This document shows, piece after piece, positions 16,899 to 24,853 of a DNA stretch of 40,451 bases. This DNA comes from Vicinamibacteria bacterium (GTDB taxonomy: Bacteria; Acidobacteriota; Vicinamibacteria; Fen-336), in the NCBI GenBank assembly GCA_035570235.1, contig DATMML010000019.1:1-40451 (forward strand), written 5' to 3'. Under the pieces are notes generated by a model. It searched no databases, had not been told where the DNA came from, and saw only the letters and a program-made list of their open reading frames with translations. Position 1 is the stretch's first letter; each line of letters opens with the position of its first letter. Position numbers and translations under genes: made by a program.

Positions 16899-17549
16899 TC
16901 ACGGTGCTTGCACTCGATTCGTGTCGGGGTGGACCATCCAGGAAATGGATTCCGCGACAAACGGCGGATGGGCCATCCCGGGGCAGGCGCCCCACAACAT
17001 CAGAGGTTCATTGCCGTAGCGGACGTTCCCGATGTGCTGCGTCTTATCCTTGTCGATGGCCGGGTCGGGATAGGAGAACCCGATTGCTTTCCGAAGGCTC
17101 TCTATGTCGTCCGGCTTGCCCGTTAGGAACGTCCAACCGGGCCGGGCGCCGAAGCTCGCGCGGTAGCGTTTGATTGCGTCGACGGTGTCCTCTTCCGGCT
17201 TGAGCGTGAACGAGTACATGAATACTTCTTTGCCTACCTGGTCTCCGAGCAGCTTCTGGACCTTGGCCAGATTCGCGCTCACCGTCGGACAGATCCCGTC
17301 ACAACGGGTGTAGAAGAAATTGAGGGTAACGACCTTGTCCTTGACCAGATCATCGTAGAAACGCACCGTCTGCCCCTCGTGCGTGGTCAGGGGAACGTTC
17401 GGCAAGTGGAGCTCCTGTATGCGCCTCCGCCCATACTCCGCGGTTGCCGCGGCGAAGGCGGGGGCGCCATGGGTTGTTCGCGGCAGGAGCGCGGCAACCG
17501 GCGTCATCGCCGCCATCCCCAGCAGGTTTCGCCTTGACAAGCTTGTCAT
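16899..17549 (-). CDS. SCO1/SenC/PrrC-type copper chaperone
   Basis: 216 residues; ATG at 17549 preceded by aaggag. A Tat-like leader (SLSRRNLLGMAAMTPVAALL) exports it. The thioredoxin-like SCO core contains VVTLNFFYTRCDGICPTVSANLAKVQ with the copper-binding CxxxC (Cys83, Cys87) and the third ligand candidate His172 in KTQHIGNVRYG. The segment MYSFTLKPEEDTVDAIKRYRASFG matches the family. SCO proteins deliver copper or reduce thiols at copper sites, classically of cytochrome oxidase. Here the gene lies 64 bases downstream of a multicopper oxidase and no oxidase subunit is visible, so the multicopper oxidase is the likeliest client; this is inference. Confidence 0.93.
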   Translation of the reverse strand: MTSLSRRNLLGMAAMTPVAALLPRTTHGAPAFAAATAEYGRRRIQELHLPNVPLTTHEGQTVRFYDDLVKDKVVTLNFFYTRCDGICPTVSANLAKVQKLLGDQVGKEVFMYSFTLKPEEDTVDAIKRYRASFGARPGWTFLTGKPDDIESLRKAIGFSYPDPAIDKDKTQHIGNVRYGNEPLMLWGACPGMAHPPFVAESISWMVHPDTNRVQAP

Positions 17550-17613
17550 GACCAACTCCTTACCTGCGCCCTTCGCGCAACGGCCGCGGCGAGCGTGGCT
17601 TTCCAACTCGCCG

Positions 17614-19536
17614 CTACGGGACCAGGACTTCGTCTCCCTCCGGCTGAACGTGCCAAAGCGCCATCATGGCGTGGTCTTCATGGACAACGTTGTGGCAGTG
17701 AATCGGGTATTTGCCCAGCCAATCGCGGAAGCGGAAGAAGAGCTGCACGCGCTCGTTCGGACGCAACTGCGTCACGTCCTTGCGGGAACGCTCGACGGCC
17801 GGTATCCGGCGGTCGCGGTTGCGCGAGAGGATCTGGTGTTCCTCCAGATGGATATGCACGGGGTGGGTCCAATCGCCGGTCAGGTTGGTGAGGAGCCACT
17901 GTTCCGAGCTGTTCTGCTGGACCGTGAACCGGAATTGGTTGCAGTCCATGAACTGCCCGTTGATGGACCACTGGCCATTCAGGCGGTCGAACTTGAAGGT
18001 GCGGACGACCCTCGGCTCTACCGCCGTGCTCGGGAGCTGATAGAAGGACGGATTGGTGGCGGGATCCACACTGTCGTCCCGGACCGCGCTTCCGCTCACC
18101 CGGAACTGCAAGAGCAGATTTCCCTGGCCCGGCGACAGAATCTGATTGATGGTCGTGCCCAAGACTTGGGTACATTCCCGGGAGGTGCCGTTTGGCCCGA
18201 AGTTGTCCACCGGGCCTTGACCATTGAGCTGGTTCAAGCGGTTCTCCAGATAGATGGTCTTGCCGGCAAACTTGCTGAAGTCGATGATGATGTCCACGCG
18301 CTCGGCGACACCGATGCGCACGCTCTGCGCCTGGACCGGGTTTGGCAGAAGATTGCCGTCATTGGCGATCACGAAGAACGGATTGACGGTGGAGAGGTTG
18401 TTGAGGTCGGTCAGGAAGAATTCATAGAACCGCGAGGGACCTGTGTCGAGGAGCCGGAAGCGGTATCGGCGCGGCTCAACCTCGAGGAACGGCTGGATCT
18501 TCCCGTTCACCAGGAACTTGTCGCCCAGGATCCCGTCGAGATTGAACAGATCGAAGGCCAGAAGGCCAGTCGTCGGATCGTAGACCTTGTCCGCGAAGAC
18601 CAGCGGGATATCGTGCTGCGGGAAATCGGGAAGACGGAACCCGGTGTCGTCACTGCCCGTATCGAACTGATTGAACAGGCAATAGAACCCCACCAGACCC
18701 TTGTAGGTGTTCTGGGAAGTGAAGTCGACGCGGTGATCGTGGTACCACAAGGTACTCAAGGACTCGTTGATGTCACCCTCGGGTTGGTGGTCGGAGTTGA
18801 ACCCGGCTAGGACGTTCGGATAGTACTGGTCACAGAAGTGCCCAGGGCTGTAGAAGTCACAGGGGTTGCCGTCACTCTCCGATGGATTGTGGGCGTTGTG
18901 AAGATGGGTCGTGACCGACGGTATCCCAAAGCCACCGTTCTGGCTCGCGGGGGGAAGGGCATTGATGTTCCGCGTGAGCTGCGGTTTCCCGTATTGAGCC
19001 CGATAAGTTGGGCCGGGGCTCGTGCTGTGCACGCCGTCGCTGAAGCCCCAGATGGCTTGCGGCGGAAGGTCCGGCGACTGCACGGCTTGAATCACCTGCT
19101 GGGTGAATCTGTACAGTGCGGATGGTACGACCGGGAAGCGGCTGCCATCGAGTTGGGGGGCTTGGTGGCAAGCCGCGCGAACCTCGCCCGCCCCCGTGTT
19201 CGGGCAGAGGGTAGGCGTCGGACTCAGGAATGGAACCGTCTGCGCGACGGGCATGATGGGAAGAGGCTCGATGAACGGCCTCGTCGGTGGACTGGCCGGC
19301 TGGTTGTTGGGCAGACAGTTTTGGTTGGTCCCGCCGTTGACGGTCTGGGCATACGCGCGGGAACTCAAGCCGCTCTTGGCCACCAGCATCCCCCCCGCGG
19401 TGAGAAGCCCCATCTTAAAAAGCTCGCGCCTGCTCGTGAGCCCGGCCGCAATCAGCTCACGGCGGTTCTTCGCCGCGTTGAGCATCTCGCGGTAGCGCGC
19501 TCCGGAGACCCTCTCGCCGAATACGTTGAAGTACAT
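17614..19536 (-). CDS. Tat-exported multicopper oxidase (CotA/bilirubin-oxidase-like)
   Basis: 640 residues; ATG preceded by ggaggtgatggc. The twin-arginine signal is TSRRELFKMGLLTAGGMLVA (about 34-53). All four copper motifs are present: HLHNAH (211-216), HDH in LWYHDHRVD (266-268), HPVHIHLEEH (558-567) and HCHNVVHEDHAMM (613-625). The last contains the type-1 Cys614, His619 and axial Met624. The enzyme oxidises a substrate outside the cytoplasm and reduces O2 to water. Long insert-bearing relatives include CotA laccases, bilirubin oxidases and some Mn(II) oxidases; which one this is cannot be told. It is first in a five-gene minus-strand row, with the SCO chaperone immediately downstream. 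Confidence 0.95.
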   Translation of the reverse strand: MYFNVFGERVSGARYREMLNAAKNRRELIAAGLTSRRELFKMGLLTAGGMLVAKSGLSSRAYAQTVNGGTNQNCLPNNQPASPPTRPFIEPLPIMPVAQTVPFLSPTPTLCPNTGAGEVRAACHQAPQLDGSRFPVVPSALYRFTQQVIQAVQSPDLPPQAIWGFSDGVHSTSPGPTYRAQYGKPQLTRNINALPPASQNGGFGIPSVTTHLHNAHNPSESDGNPCDFYSPGHFCDQYYPNVLAGFNSDHQPEGDINESLSTLWYHDHRVDFTSQNTYKGLVGFYCLFNQFDTGSDDTGFRLPDFPQHDIPLVFADKVYDPTTGLLAFDLFNLDGILGDKFLVNGKIQPFLEVEPRRYRFRLLDTGPSRFYEFFLTDLNNLSTVNPFFVIANDGNLLPNPVQAQSVRIGVAERVDIIIDFSKFAGKTIYLENRLNQLNGQGPVDNFGPNGTSRECTQVLGTTINQILSPGQGNLLLQFRVSGSAVRDDSVDPATNPSFYQLPSTAVEPRVVRTFKFDRLNGQWSINGQFMDCNQFRFTVQQNSSEQWLLTNLTGDWTHPVHIHLEEHQILSRNRDRRIPAVERSRKDVTQLRPNERVQLFFRFRDWLGKYPIHCHNVVHEDHAMMALWHVQPEGDEVLVP

Positions 19537-19813
19537 GCCATCACCTCCAAGCTAAGGGGAGCTGCTTGATCGGCGCTTCGTCCGGCGGCGGGGCGAGGCA
19601 GGAGCATGGCTCGAGTACGGGTGACGCTGAACCGCACCTGGGAAGCCTGCTCGCAATGCTCATAAGCCCTCGCGTGCGTGTCTGAGGCGGAGCGAGTTTC
19701 GCTTGCGCGACCTGAGCGAGCTTGAAGGTAGCCCTGCGTGCTGCCGAGAGACAACGACCCCCGCGGAGATTCGTGGTGCAGGTTTTCCTGCCCCTGCCAG
19801 GGCATCTCCAGGA
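19537..19813. other. gene-free leader region upstream of the multicopper oxidase
   Basis: Several open frames cross this stretch but none looks like a protein family. It should contain the promoter of the multicopper-oxidase operon on the minus strand; a TTATGA near 19660 is the only -10-like element I noticed and no good -35 pairs with it. Confidence 0.35.
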
Positions 19814-19853
19814 CAGCAAAGAAAAAGCAAACTAGGCGGTTCGCTCGCCTAGT
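19814..19853 (-). terminator. intrinsic terminator, minus strand
   Basis: A perfect 8-base stem, ACTAGGCG (19831-19838) with CGCCTAGT (19846-19853) and a 7-base loop, is followed on the minus strand by the T-rich tract ttgctttttctttg (19817-19830). It would end transcripts of the epimerase/purE operon and the decayed gene at 19982-20331 before they enter the multicopper-oxidase promoter region. Confidence 0.7.
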
Positions 19854-19981
19854 CCCATCTCTTCGCCGACCCTGCCGCCTGGAGGGCGCGGGGAAGCGCC
19901 CCCGCTCCCAAAGAGGTGGGAAAGGCCCGGTCCTTTTGCTCGGGCGGCGCCTGTGGCGTCAGGGCCCCGCCCGAGCGGGGC

Positions 19982-20331
19982 TCAAGAACTCGTCGCGGGG
20001 GAAAGCTCGTAGTTCAGGCCGCGCCGGGTGGTGGGATTAGACTGGGCCGGCCGCGCTTGGGAGAGGCGTTCCAGGATGCCCACCGCCACCTCCGGGGCAG
20101 CGAAGAGGCGCAGGGCGCGGCGGGGATCGACGCGGGCGCTCAGGAGGCCCCCGAGGTGGCTGCCGAGGCCGAGGCCGGCCCCATGAACGCGGCCACGATC
20201 AAGGCCCTGTGCAGGGCCAGGATCCGCTGCCAGACCACCCGGTAGACGAGGGCGGCGGCCCCGCTCAACAAGAAGGCCAGGCCGACGAGGGCCGTGCGCA
20301 AGGGTCCTAACCCACCGCGGGCGGGGACCAT
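19982..20331 (-). pseudogene. remnant of a fused MFS/spermidine-synthase-like protein
   Basis: From the ATG at 20331 the frame reads GLGPLRTALVGLAFLLSGAAALVYRVVWQRILALHRALIVAAFMG. This is the first membrane helices of the fused transporter/spermidine-synthase family, but a few residues normally between LALH and ALIVAAFM are missing. Just after AFM a frameshift occurs: the next family segment, GLGLGSHLGGLLSARVDPRRALRLFAAPEVAVG, continues in another frame and runs to the TGA at 19982. The normal proteins are several hundred residues longer, so this is a truncated, frameshifted relic with the methyltransferase-like half gone. It abuts the epimerase stop and shares its transcript. Confidence 0.7.
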
Positions 20332-20380
20332 CCGTTGGGCCCAGTCATGCGTGCCTCCCGCCTCCCGGAGAGACGGTGAT

Positions 20381-21385
20381 TCAGGCAATCATGCCCGCTA
20401 GGGCCACCTCCGCCTCGCGCCCCTTGTAGCTGGCCGGCGGCTCCAGGGGGGGATGGGTGAGGAAGGCGGTCACGATCTTGTCGAGGTAGTGGCGGAGGGG
20501 CTCGTGGCGGAAGCCCAACTCCTCCTTGGCCCGCGAGGGATCCAGGAAGGACATCCAGCGGCCGCTGAAAGGGGAGATCTCCACGGGGTCGAGGCCGGCC
20601 TCGCGTAGCCGGCCGGAGGAGACGGCGACCAGGCGGGCGGGCGCCCCGAGGACCTCCGCCGTCGTACCCACGAGTTCGGCCAGGGTCGGCGTCTCGTCCT
20701 GGGCCAGATTGAAGGCCCGGCCGAAGGTTGCCGGGTTGCCGAGCAGACGGAGGGTCTCGCGGGCGACGGCATCCCCGTAGACATGGCGGGTGGGCGTCTG
20801 GCCGCCGTCGGGGAGGAGCAGGGGGCCCCCGTCCAGGAGCCGCCAGAGGTAGCTCTCCAGGCGGCGGAAGTGGTCGCGCTCGCCATTCACCATGGGAATG
20901 CGCAGGCGCGTGGCCGGGAACCGGGAGCGGGCCCAGGCCTCGGCCAGCACCTCCTCCGCCCCCCGCTTCCCCATCCCATAGTCCCATTCCTTCCACTCCT
21001 CGGGGTCGGGGGGAGCGGGCATCGTGGGGCCGTCGTAGTCGCTCTCCCGCGCGGGGCGGGGGCAGGAGTCACGCACCAGGTAGACCTGGCCGGTGCTGAT
21101 CATCACGTAGTGGCCCACGCGGCTCCCGCCCAGGACGTCCACCGCCTGCCGCGTGTCCTCCGCGCGATAGGCGGTGAAGTCGACCGCGGCGTCGAACTCG
21201 CGGCCGGCCAAGAGTCGCGCGAAATCGCCCGTGGTGCGGTCGCCGCGCAGCCGCTCCACGCGCGCCTGGAAGGGATCTCCGCGCTGGCCCCGGTTGAAAA
21301 GGGTGACCCGGCAGCCCGCGGCCAGGAGCCGCCACGTCAGCTGGTAGCCGACGAAGCGGGTCCCTCCCACCACCAAGACCTTCAG
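20381..21385 (-). CDS. NAD-dependent epimerase/dehydratase (extended SDR), probable CTG start
   Basis: About 334 residues. The Rossmann motif VVGGTRFVGYQLTWRLLAAG and the catalytic YGMGK (Tyr and Lys of YxxxK) are intact; FNRGQ and ISTGQVY also fit the extended short-chain dehydrogenase family of nucleotide-sugar epimerases and isoflavone-reductase-like proteins. No ATG, GTG or TTG gives the usual N-terminus (MKVLVVGGTRFVG). The CTG at 21385 does; it overlaps the purE stop as CTGA and has aggag 8 bases upstream. The alternative is TTG 21376, three codons in. The substrate is unknown. Last intact gene of the thioesterase-purE-epimerase operon. Confidence 0.9.
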   Translation of the reverse strand: MKVLVVGGTRFVGYQLTWRLLAAGCRVTLFNRGQRGDPFQARVERLRGDRTTGDFARLLAGREFDAAVDFTAYRAEDTRQAVDVLGGSRVGHYVMISTGQVYLVRDSCPRPARESDYDGPTMPAPPDPEEWKEWDYGMGKRGAEEVLAEAWARSRFPATRLRIPMVNGERDHFRRLESYLWRLLDGGPLLLPDGGQTPTRHVYGDAVARETLRLLGNPATFGRAFNLAQDETPTLAELVGTTAEVLGAPARLVAVSSGRLREAGLDPVEISPFSGRWMSFLDPSRAKEELGFRHEPLRHYLDKIVTAFLTHPPLEPPASYKGREAEVALAGMIA

Positions 21386-21885
21386 GGCAGCGTCTCCTGC
21401 TCAATGGCCCGGGTTTGTTCGCTTCGGAACTTCCGCAGGGCCCTCCTGAGCTCCGGCCGCCCGTTGGCAAGGATCGCCACCGCGAAGAGCGCCGCGTTGA
21501 TCGCTCCCGCCTTGCCGATGGCCAGGGTCCCCACGGGAATGCCCCCCGGCATCTGCACCGTGGAGAGGAGGGAGTCGAGCCCCTTCAAGGCCGGGCTCTC
21601 CATGGGCACGCCTAGGACGGGGAGCAGGGTGTGGGCGGCCACCACTCCCGCCAGGTGAGCGGCGCCGCCCGCGGCGGCGATGATCACCTCCAGGCCCCGC
21701 TCCTCCGCCTTTCCGGCGTAATCCTGGGTCGCGGCGGGGGTGCGATGGGCGGAGAGAACCCGGCATTCGTGGGGGATGTCGAAGCGGGACAGGGTCTCGT
21801 CCGTGTGGCGCATGGTCTCCCAGTCGGACCGGCTCCCCATGATGACGCCGACCAGGGGCCCGCTCCCGGCGCTCTTCTTTCTCAT
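21382..21885 (-). CDS. purE: N5-carboxyaminoimidazole ribonucleotide mutase PurE
   Basis: 167 residues, the normal length of class I PurE. Signature motifs are VGVIMGSRSDWETM (about 12-25), CRVLSAHRTPAAT (about 41-53) and AAAGGAAHLAGVVAAHTLLPVLGVP. The enzyme moves the carboxyl group of N5-CAIR to C4 in purine synthesis in the cytoplasm. Its usual partner purK is not in the window. It overlaps the epimerase start downstream and lies 10 bases after the paaI-type gene. A 14-base duplication spans its ribosome site and start codon. Confidence 0.97.
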   Translation of the reverse strand: MRKKSAGSGPLVGVIMGSRSDWETMRHTDETLSRFDIPHECRVLSAHRTPAATQDYAGKAEERGLEVIIAAAGGAAHLAGVVAAHTLLPVLGVPMESPALKGLDSLLSTVQMPGGIPVGTLAIGKAGAINAALFAVAILANGRPELRRALRKFRSEQTRAIEQETLP

Positions 21886-21905
21886 GCTTCCTTTCTCATG
21901 CTTCC
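21878..21905 (-). repeat. exact 14-base tandem duplication at the paaI/purE junction
   Basis: Two exact adjacent copies of ggaagcatgagaaa (minus strand). Each carries a ribosome-site-like ggaag and an ATG. The upstream ATG overlaps the thioesterase stop as ATGA but opens only a five-codon frame, which ends at the ATGA of the second copy, the real purE start. Confidence 0.85.
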
Positions 21906-22324
21906 TTCCGTTTGCGGTTGATGTTGTAGACGCCCCGGCCCTCCGCCACCAGCACGCCTTCCTGGGTGAGGGTGACGCGAACGTGGCAGACGCGGTTGCC
22001 CTTGCGGACGAGCTCGGCCTCCGCGCGCAGGGGTCCGGAAAGACCGGCCGGTTCTAGGTAGTCGACCCGCAGATCCACGGTGGAGACGGACTCCCCCGGG
22101 CCGAGGGCGGACCAGGCGGCCACGCCGCCCGCGGTGTCGATGAGGCTGGAGAGCACGCCGCCGTGGAGCGCGGGCCGCCGGAAGTCCCCCACGAACTCCG
22201 GGCGTACGGGGAGAACAAGAACCGCCCGGCCCCGCTCCACCCGCTCCCCGCGGATGCCCAGGAACCTGTTGAAGGGGACCTGCTCCTCCATGATCTTGAG
22301 CACGTCGCGGGGGCCGAAGCTCAT
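21896..22324 (-). CDS. PaaI-type hotdog-fold thioesterase
   Basis: 142 residues. The hotdog fold is shown by FNRFLGIRGERVERGRAVLVLPVRPEF, then the active-site helix region PALHGGVLSSLIDTAGGVAAWSAL (the HGG with a downstream Asp is typical of the PaaI subgroup) and the strands VDLRVDYLEPA and RAEAELVRKGNRVCHVRVTLTQEG. Family members hydrolyse acyl- or aryl-CoA thioesters in the cytoplasm as homotetramers. Physiological substrate unknown. It is first in the operon with purE and the epimerase, and its promoter lies so close that the mRNA may be nearly leaderless. Confidence 0.9.
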   Translation of the reverse strand: MSFGPRDVLKIMEEQVPFNRFLGIRGERVERGRAVLVLPVRPEFVGDFRRPALHGGVLSSLIDTAGGVAAWSALGPGESVSTVDLRVDYLEPAGLSGPLRAEAELVRKGNRVCHVRVTLTQEGVLVAEGRGVYNINRKRKEA

Positions 22325-22333
22325 GGCCCCGCC

Positions 22334-22362
22334 ACTCTAGAGGCCCGGCGGCGGTGGGTCAA
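22334..22362 (-). promoter_or_regulatory. sigma-70-like promoter of the thioesterase-purE-epimerase operon
   Basis: On the minus strand TTGACC (22362-22357), 17 bases, TAGAGT (22339-22334). The expected start point (about 22327) is only a few bases from the ATG at 22324, and no Shine-Dalgarno sequence precedes that ATG. Confidence 0.6.
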
Positions 22363-22444
22363 ACCGCGCCCGCACCCATGGCGTCGGGAGGGTCCTCCGG
22401 CATCTCCGCGCTGGTCAAGGCGTGTTGAACCGCCGCTGGATGGT

Positions 22445-24556
22445 TCAGGGTGTCGCGGTGGGCGAGGGCCTGGGACCCTCCGCATCCTTGATCTTCCGCT
22501 CGAGGGCCGCCTTCTGCCCCGGCCACCGCAGGTCGCCCAAGGCCGGTCGGGCCAGAGCGCTCCTCCAGTAGTCCAGGGCCTCGTCTCGCCGCCCACGCCG
22601 GGAGAGGACGTCGCCCATGTGATCGAGGATGGTCGCGCCCTCGTAGGTGGTGAGGGCCTTTGCGATGGCCCGCTCCGCCTCCTCCAAGCGGCCCAGGCGG
22701 AACAGGGCCCATCCCTGGCTGTCCAGGTAGGCGGGCGAGTCCGGCCGCGTCGAGAGGGCCCTGTTGATGAGCGCGAGCCCTTCCTCCACGCGTACGCCGC
22801 GGTCCGCATAGAGGTAGCCGAGATGGTTCTGGAGCACGGAGGAGTCTCCATGGCTCTTCAGTCCCGCGCGTAGCACCCCCTCCGCCTCCTCGAAGCGATC
22901 ACGCGCATCGAGAAAACCCGCGAGGGAGGCGTAAGCCTCGGGGGCGTCCGGGCGGGTCGCGACCGCATCGCGCAGCACGGCCTCCGCCTTGTCCCAGCCT
23001 TGGTGCCGCTCGAAAAACCGCGCCGCCTCGACGCTGACCCGGAGGTTCTTGGGATTGGCCTGCCGGGCGGCCAGGATCGCCCGCTCTGCATCCGGCAGCC
23101 GCTCGTCCTTCTCGTAGAACTCAAGGAGCGCCCGCAATGCGTCCGGGTCGCTGCGAGTCCAGCCGAGGACCGCGTCCTCCGTCCGGCGGGCGTCGTCGGG
23201 CCGGCCCAGCTTCACCAGGACGCGGGCCTGGAGGAGGGCATGGGCGGGGCTCGAGAGGGTGAGGTCCGCCGCCTTCTTTGCGAGATCGAGCGCCTCCGGC
23301 AGGTCCTTGCCCGAGTTCAGGTCCATCCAGGCCAGATGCGCCAGCGCGGGGGGCCAGGCCGGGTTGATCGCGATGGCCCGCCGGAGCTCCTGCCGATGAC
23401 GCTCGACGACCGCTTCTCCCTCCTCGGCCTCGGACGTGGCGTGATAGTAAAGGGCCAGGTAGTTTTGCGGAGAGAGCTCGGCCGCGCGGGCGAAGCAGGC
23501 CGTCGCCTCCCTCGAGCGCCGCTGGTGCCTCCGGAGGTGGCCCATCGCCTCCGGGGCCAGGCCCAAGCTCGGATCCAGGCGCTGCGCCTCGTCCAGGAGC
23601 GCTTCCGCTTCACGGCTTCGGCCCGTGCGCATGAGGAAGTCCCCCTTGAGGGCCGCCGATTCTGCCTCCGACATGGTCCAGACCTTGAAGGTGGCGGGAA
23701 GCAGGATGGCCTGGGTCCTCAGAGACGGAAACCGGAGCTGGCTTACGTAGGAGTAGAGGGCCGACTCGAGCGCGCCCAGATCACCGAAGGCCTCGCGGGT
23801 TGCGGTCTGCTCGTCCTCGCCCGCCTGCAGCCGTTTCACGAAGTCACTGAGGACGAACTTCTTCTGCTGCCGCTGCTCGATCATCATGTAGTGGGTGAGC
23901 GCCCAGGCCTGGGCGTAGAAAATCGACGTACGACTTGCCTCGTTGAAGTAATACGACGTCTTGTCGACGTCCAGGAACTCGCGGAGCGGGAGCAGCTTGG
24001 TCGCCCGCAGGCGCTGGATGTGGGCGGGCAGCGGCAGACCAAAGCGGATCTCCTTGTCATCTATCCGCGCGCTGCCGTAGAACTCGGCCAAGCCCTCGTT
24101 GAGCCAGACGGGCAGGTGCCGGAAGTTGAGCCGGGTCAACAGGTGCACGTATTCGTGGTAGATCACGTGGTAGGGTTGCGTCTCACCCACGCCCACCGCT
24201 CCCGCCCCCAGTTGGAGCGCGATGTAGTGCTTGTCCTCCTGGCTCACGAAGATGCCCGCGGGGTGCGGTCCACCCTTCCGCTCCCACGCACCGGGGACCA
24301 GCTGCCTCATCCCCCCTTCGTCCCTGACGGCGAGGATCAGGATGGGCTCGCCGGGGTCCACCCGGGCCTGGAAAACGGTCTGGAACAACCCCCGGATCTG
24401 CTCGAACTGGTGCGCCACCTCCAGGCCCTGCTTCTGACTCCCGTCGGTGGCTACGATGAAGTGCGGGCTCCTCACGCCCAGCCAGGGTGGGGGGCCCGAC
24501 CATACCGGCGCCGCGCTGGCTAGAAGGGTGGCGGCGGCTATGGCTGTCGTTCGCAT
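22445..24556 (-). CDS. secreted gluzincin-type zinc peptidase fused to TPR repeats
   Basis: 703 residues with a signal peptide (MRTTAIAAATLLASAAPVWSG). The N-terminal about 250 residues have the zinc-peptidase motif HEYVH (134-138) in VIYHEYVHLLTRLNFRHLPVWLNEGLAEFY, where Glu154 of NEGLAEF is the likely third zinc ligand. This arrangement matches the DUF1570-like/peptidase MA group. From about residue 290 to the end are roughly ten tetratricopeptide repeats (for example AEALLDEAQRLDPSLGLAPEAMGHL and YASLAGFLDARDRFEEAEGVLRAGL). It is expected outside the cytoplasm. The substrate is unknown; the TPR array may recognise a partner or substrate. It has its own promoter at 24633-24661. Confidence 0.92.
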   Translation of the reverse strand: MRTTAIAAATLLASAAPVWSGPPPWLGVRSPHFIVATDGSQKQGLEVAHQFEQIRGLFQTVFQARVDPGEPILILAVRDEGGMRQLVPGAWERKGGPHPAGIFVSQEDKHYIALQLGAGAVGVGETQPYHVIYHEYVHLLTRLNFRHLPVWLNEGLAEFYGSARIDDKEIRFGLPLPAHIQRLRATKLLPLREFLDVDKTSYYFNEASRTSIFYAQAWALTHYMMIEQRQQKKFVLSDFVKRLQAGEDEQTATREAFGDLGALESALYSYVSQLRFPSLRTQAILLPATFKVWTMSEAESAALKGDFLMRTGRSREAEALLDEAQRLDPSLGLAPEAMGHLRRHQRRSREATACFARAAELSPQNYLALYYHATSEAEEGEAVVERHRQELRRAIAINPAWPPALAHLAWMDLNSGKDLPEALDLAKKAADLTLSSPAHALLQARVLVKLGRPDDARRTEDAVLGWTRSDPDALRALLEFYEKDERLPDAERAILAARQANPKNLRVSVEAARFFERHQGWDKAEAVLRDAVATRPDAPEAYASLAGFLDARDRFEEAEGVLRAGLKSHGDSSVLQNHLGYLYADRGVRVEEGLALINRALSTRPDSPAYLDSQGWALFRLGRLEEAERAIAKALTTYEGATILDHMGDVLSRRGRRDEALDYWRSALARPALGDLRWPGQKAALERKIKDAEGPRPSPTATP

Positions 24557-24615
24557 GGAGGCCTCTCGGGCGCGGGGTACCCCCAGGGCACGAGCGCGGA
24601 GCCGTATGCTTTGTG

Positions 24616-24635
24616 GAACCGAGGTTCAGTTGAAC
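24616..24635. promoter_or_regulatory. overlapping inverted repeats at a promoter start point
   Basis: GAACC-GA-GGTTC (24616-24627) and GTTCA-GT-TGAAC (24624-24635) overlap each other and cover the -10 edge and start point of the minus-strand peptidase promoter. They look like an operator for a dimeric repressor. Confidence 0.35.
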
Positions 24636-24661
24636 ATAGGCAGGCCGCCGCACCCTGTCAA
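24633..24661 (-). promoter_or_regulatory. strong sigma-70-like promoter of the peptidase-TPR gene
   Basis: On the minus strand TTGACA (24661-24656), 17 bases, TATGTT (24638-24633). It lies about 75 bases upstream of the ATG at 24556. Confidence 0.7.
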
Positions 24662-24792
24662 GGCCGCGCCTGGCTCCGTCCAGAGCCCGATCAGGCGCCG
24701 CGTCCGGGCGCCGTATTGAGTCCCAGGTTGGCGAGCCGAGCCGGGTTAACGGGCACCGGCGGGAGCTCGGCCACGCCCATCGCCCGCTCGGC

Positions 24793-24822
24793 TTGACCCT
24801 AGTCCGCCCCCTCCAGTCTAAT
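24793..24822 (+). promoter_or_regulatory. sigma-70-like promoter of fabH
   Basis: TTGACC (24793-24798), 18 bases, TCTAAT (24817-24822), about 30 bases before the fabH start. It points away from the peptidase promoter in the same intergenic region. Confidence 0.55.
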
Positions 24823-24853
24823 AGCGGACTACCTCGCCGCCCGCGCGGCGAGG

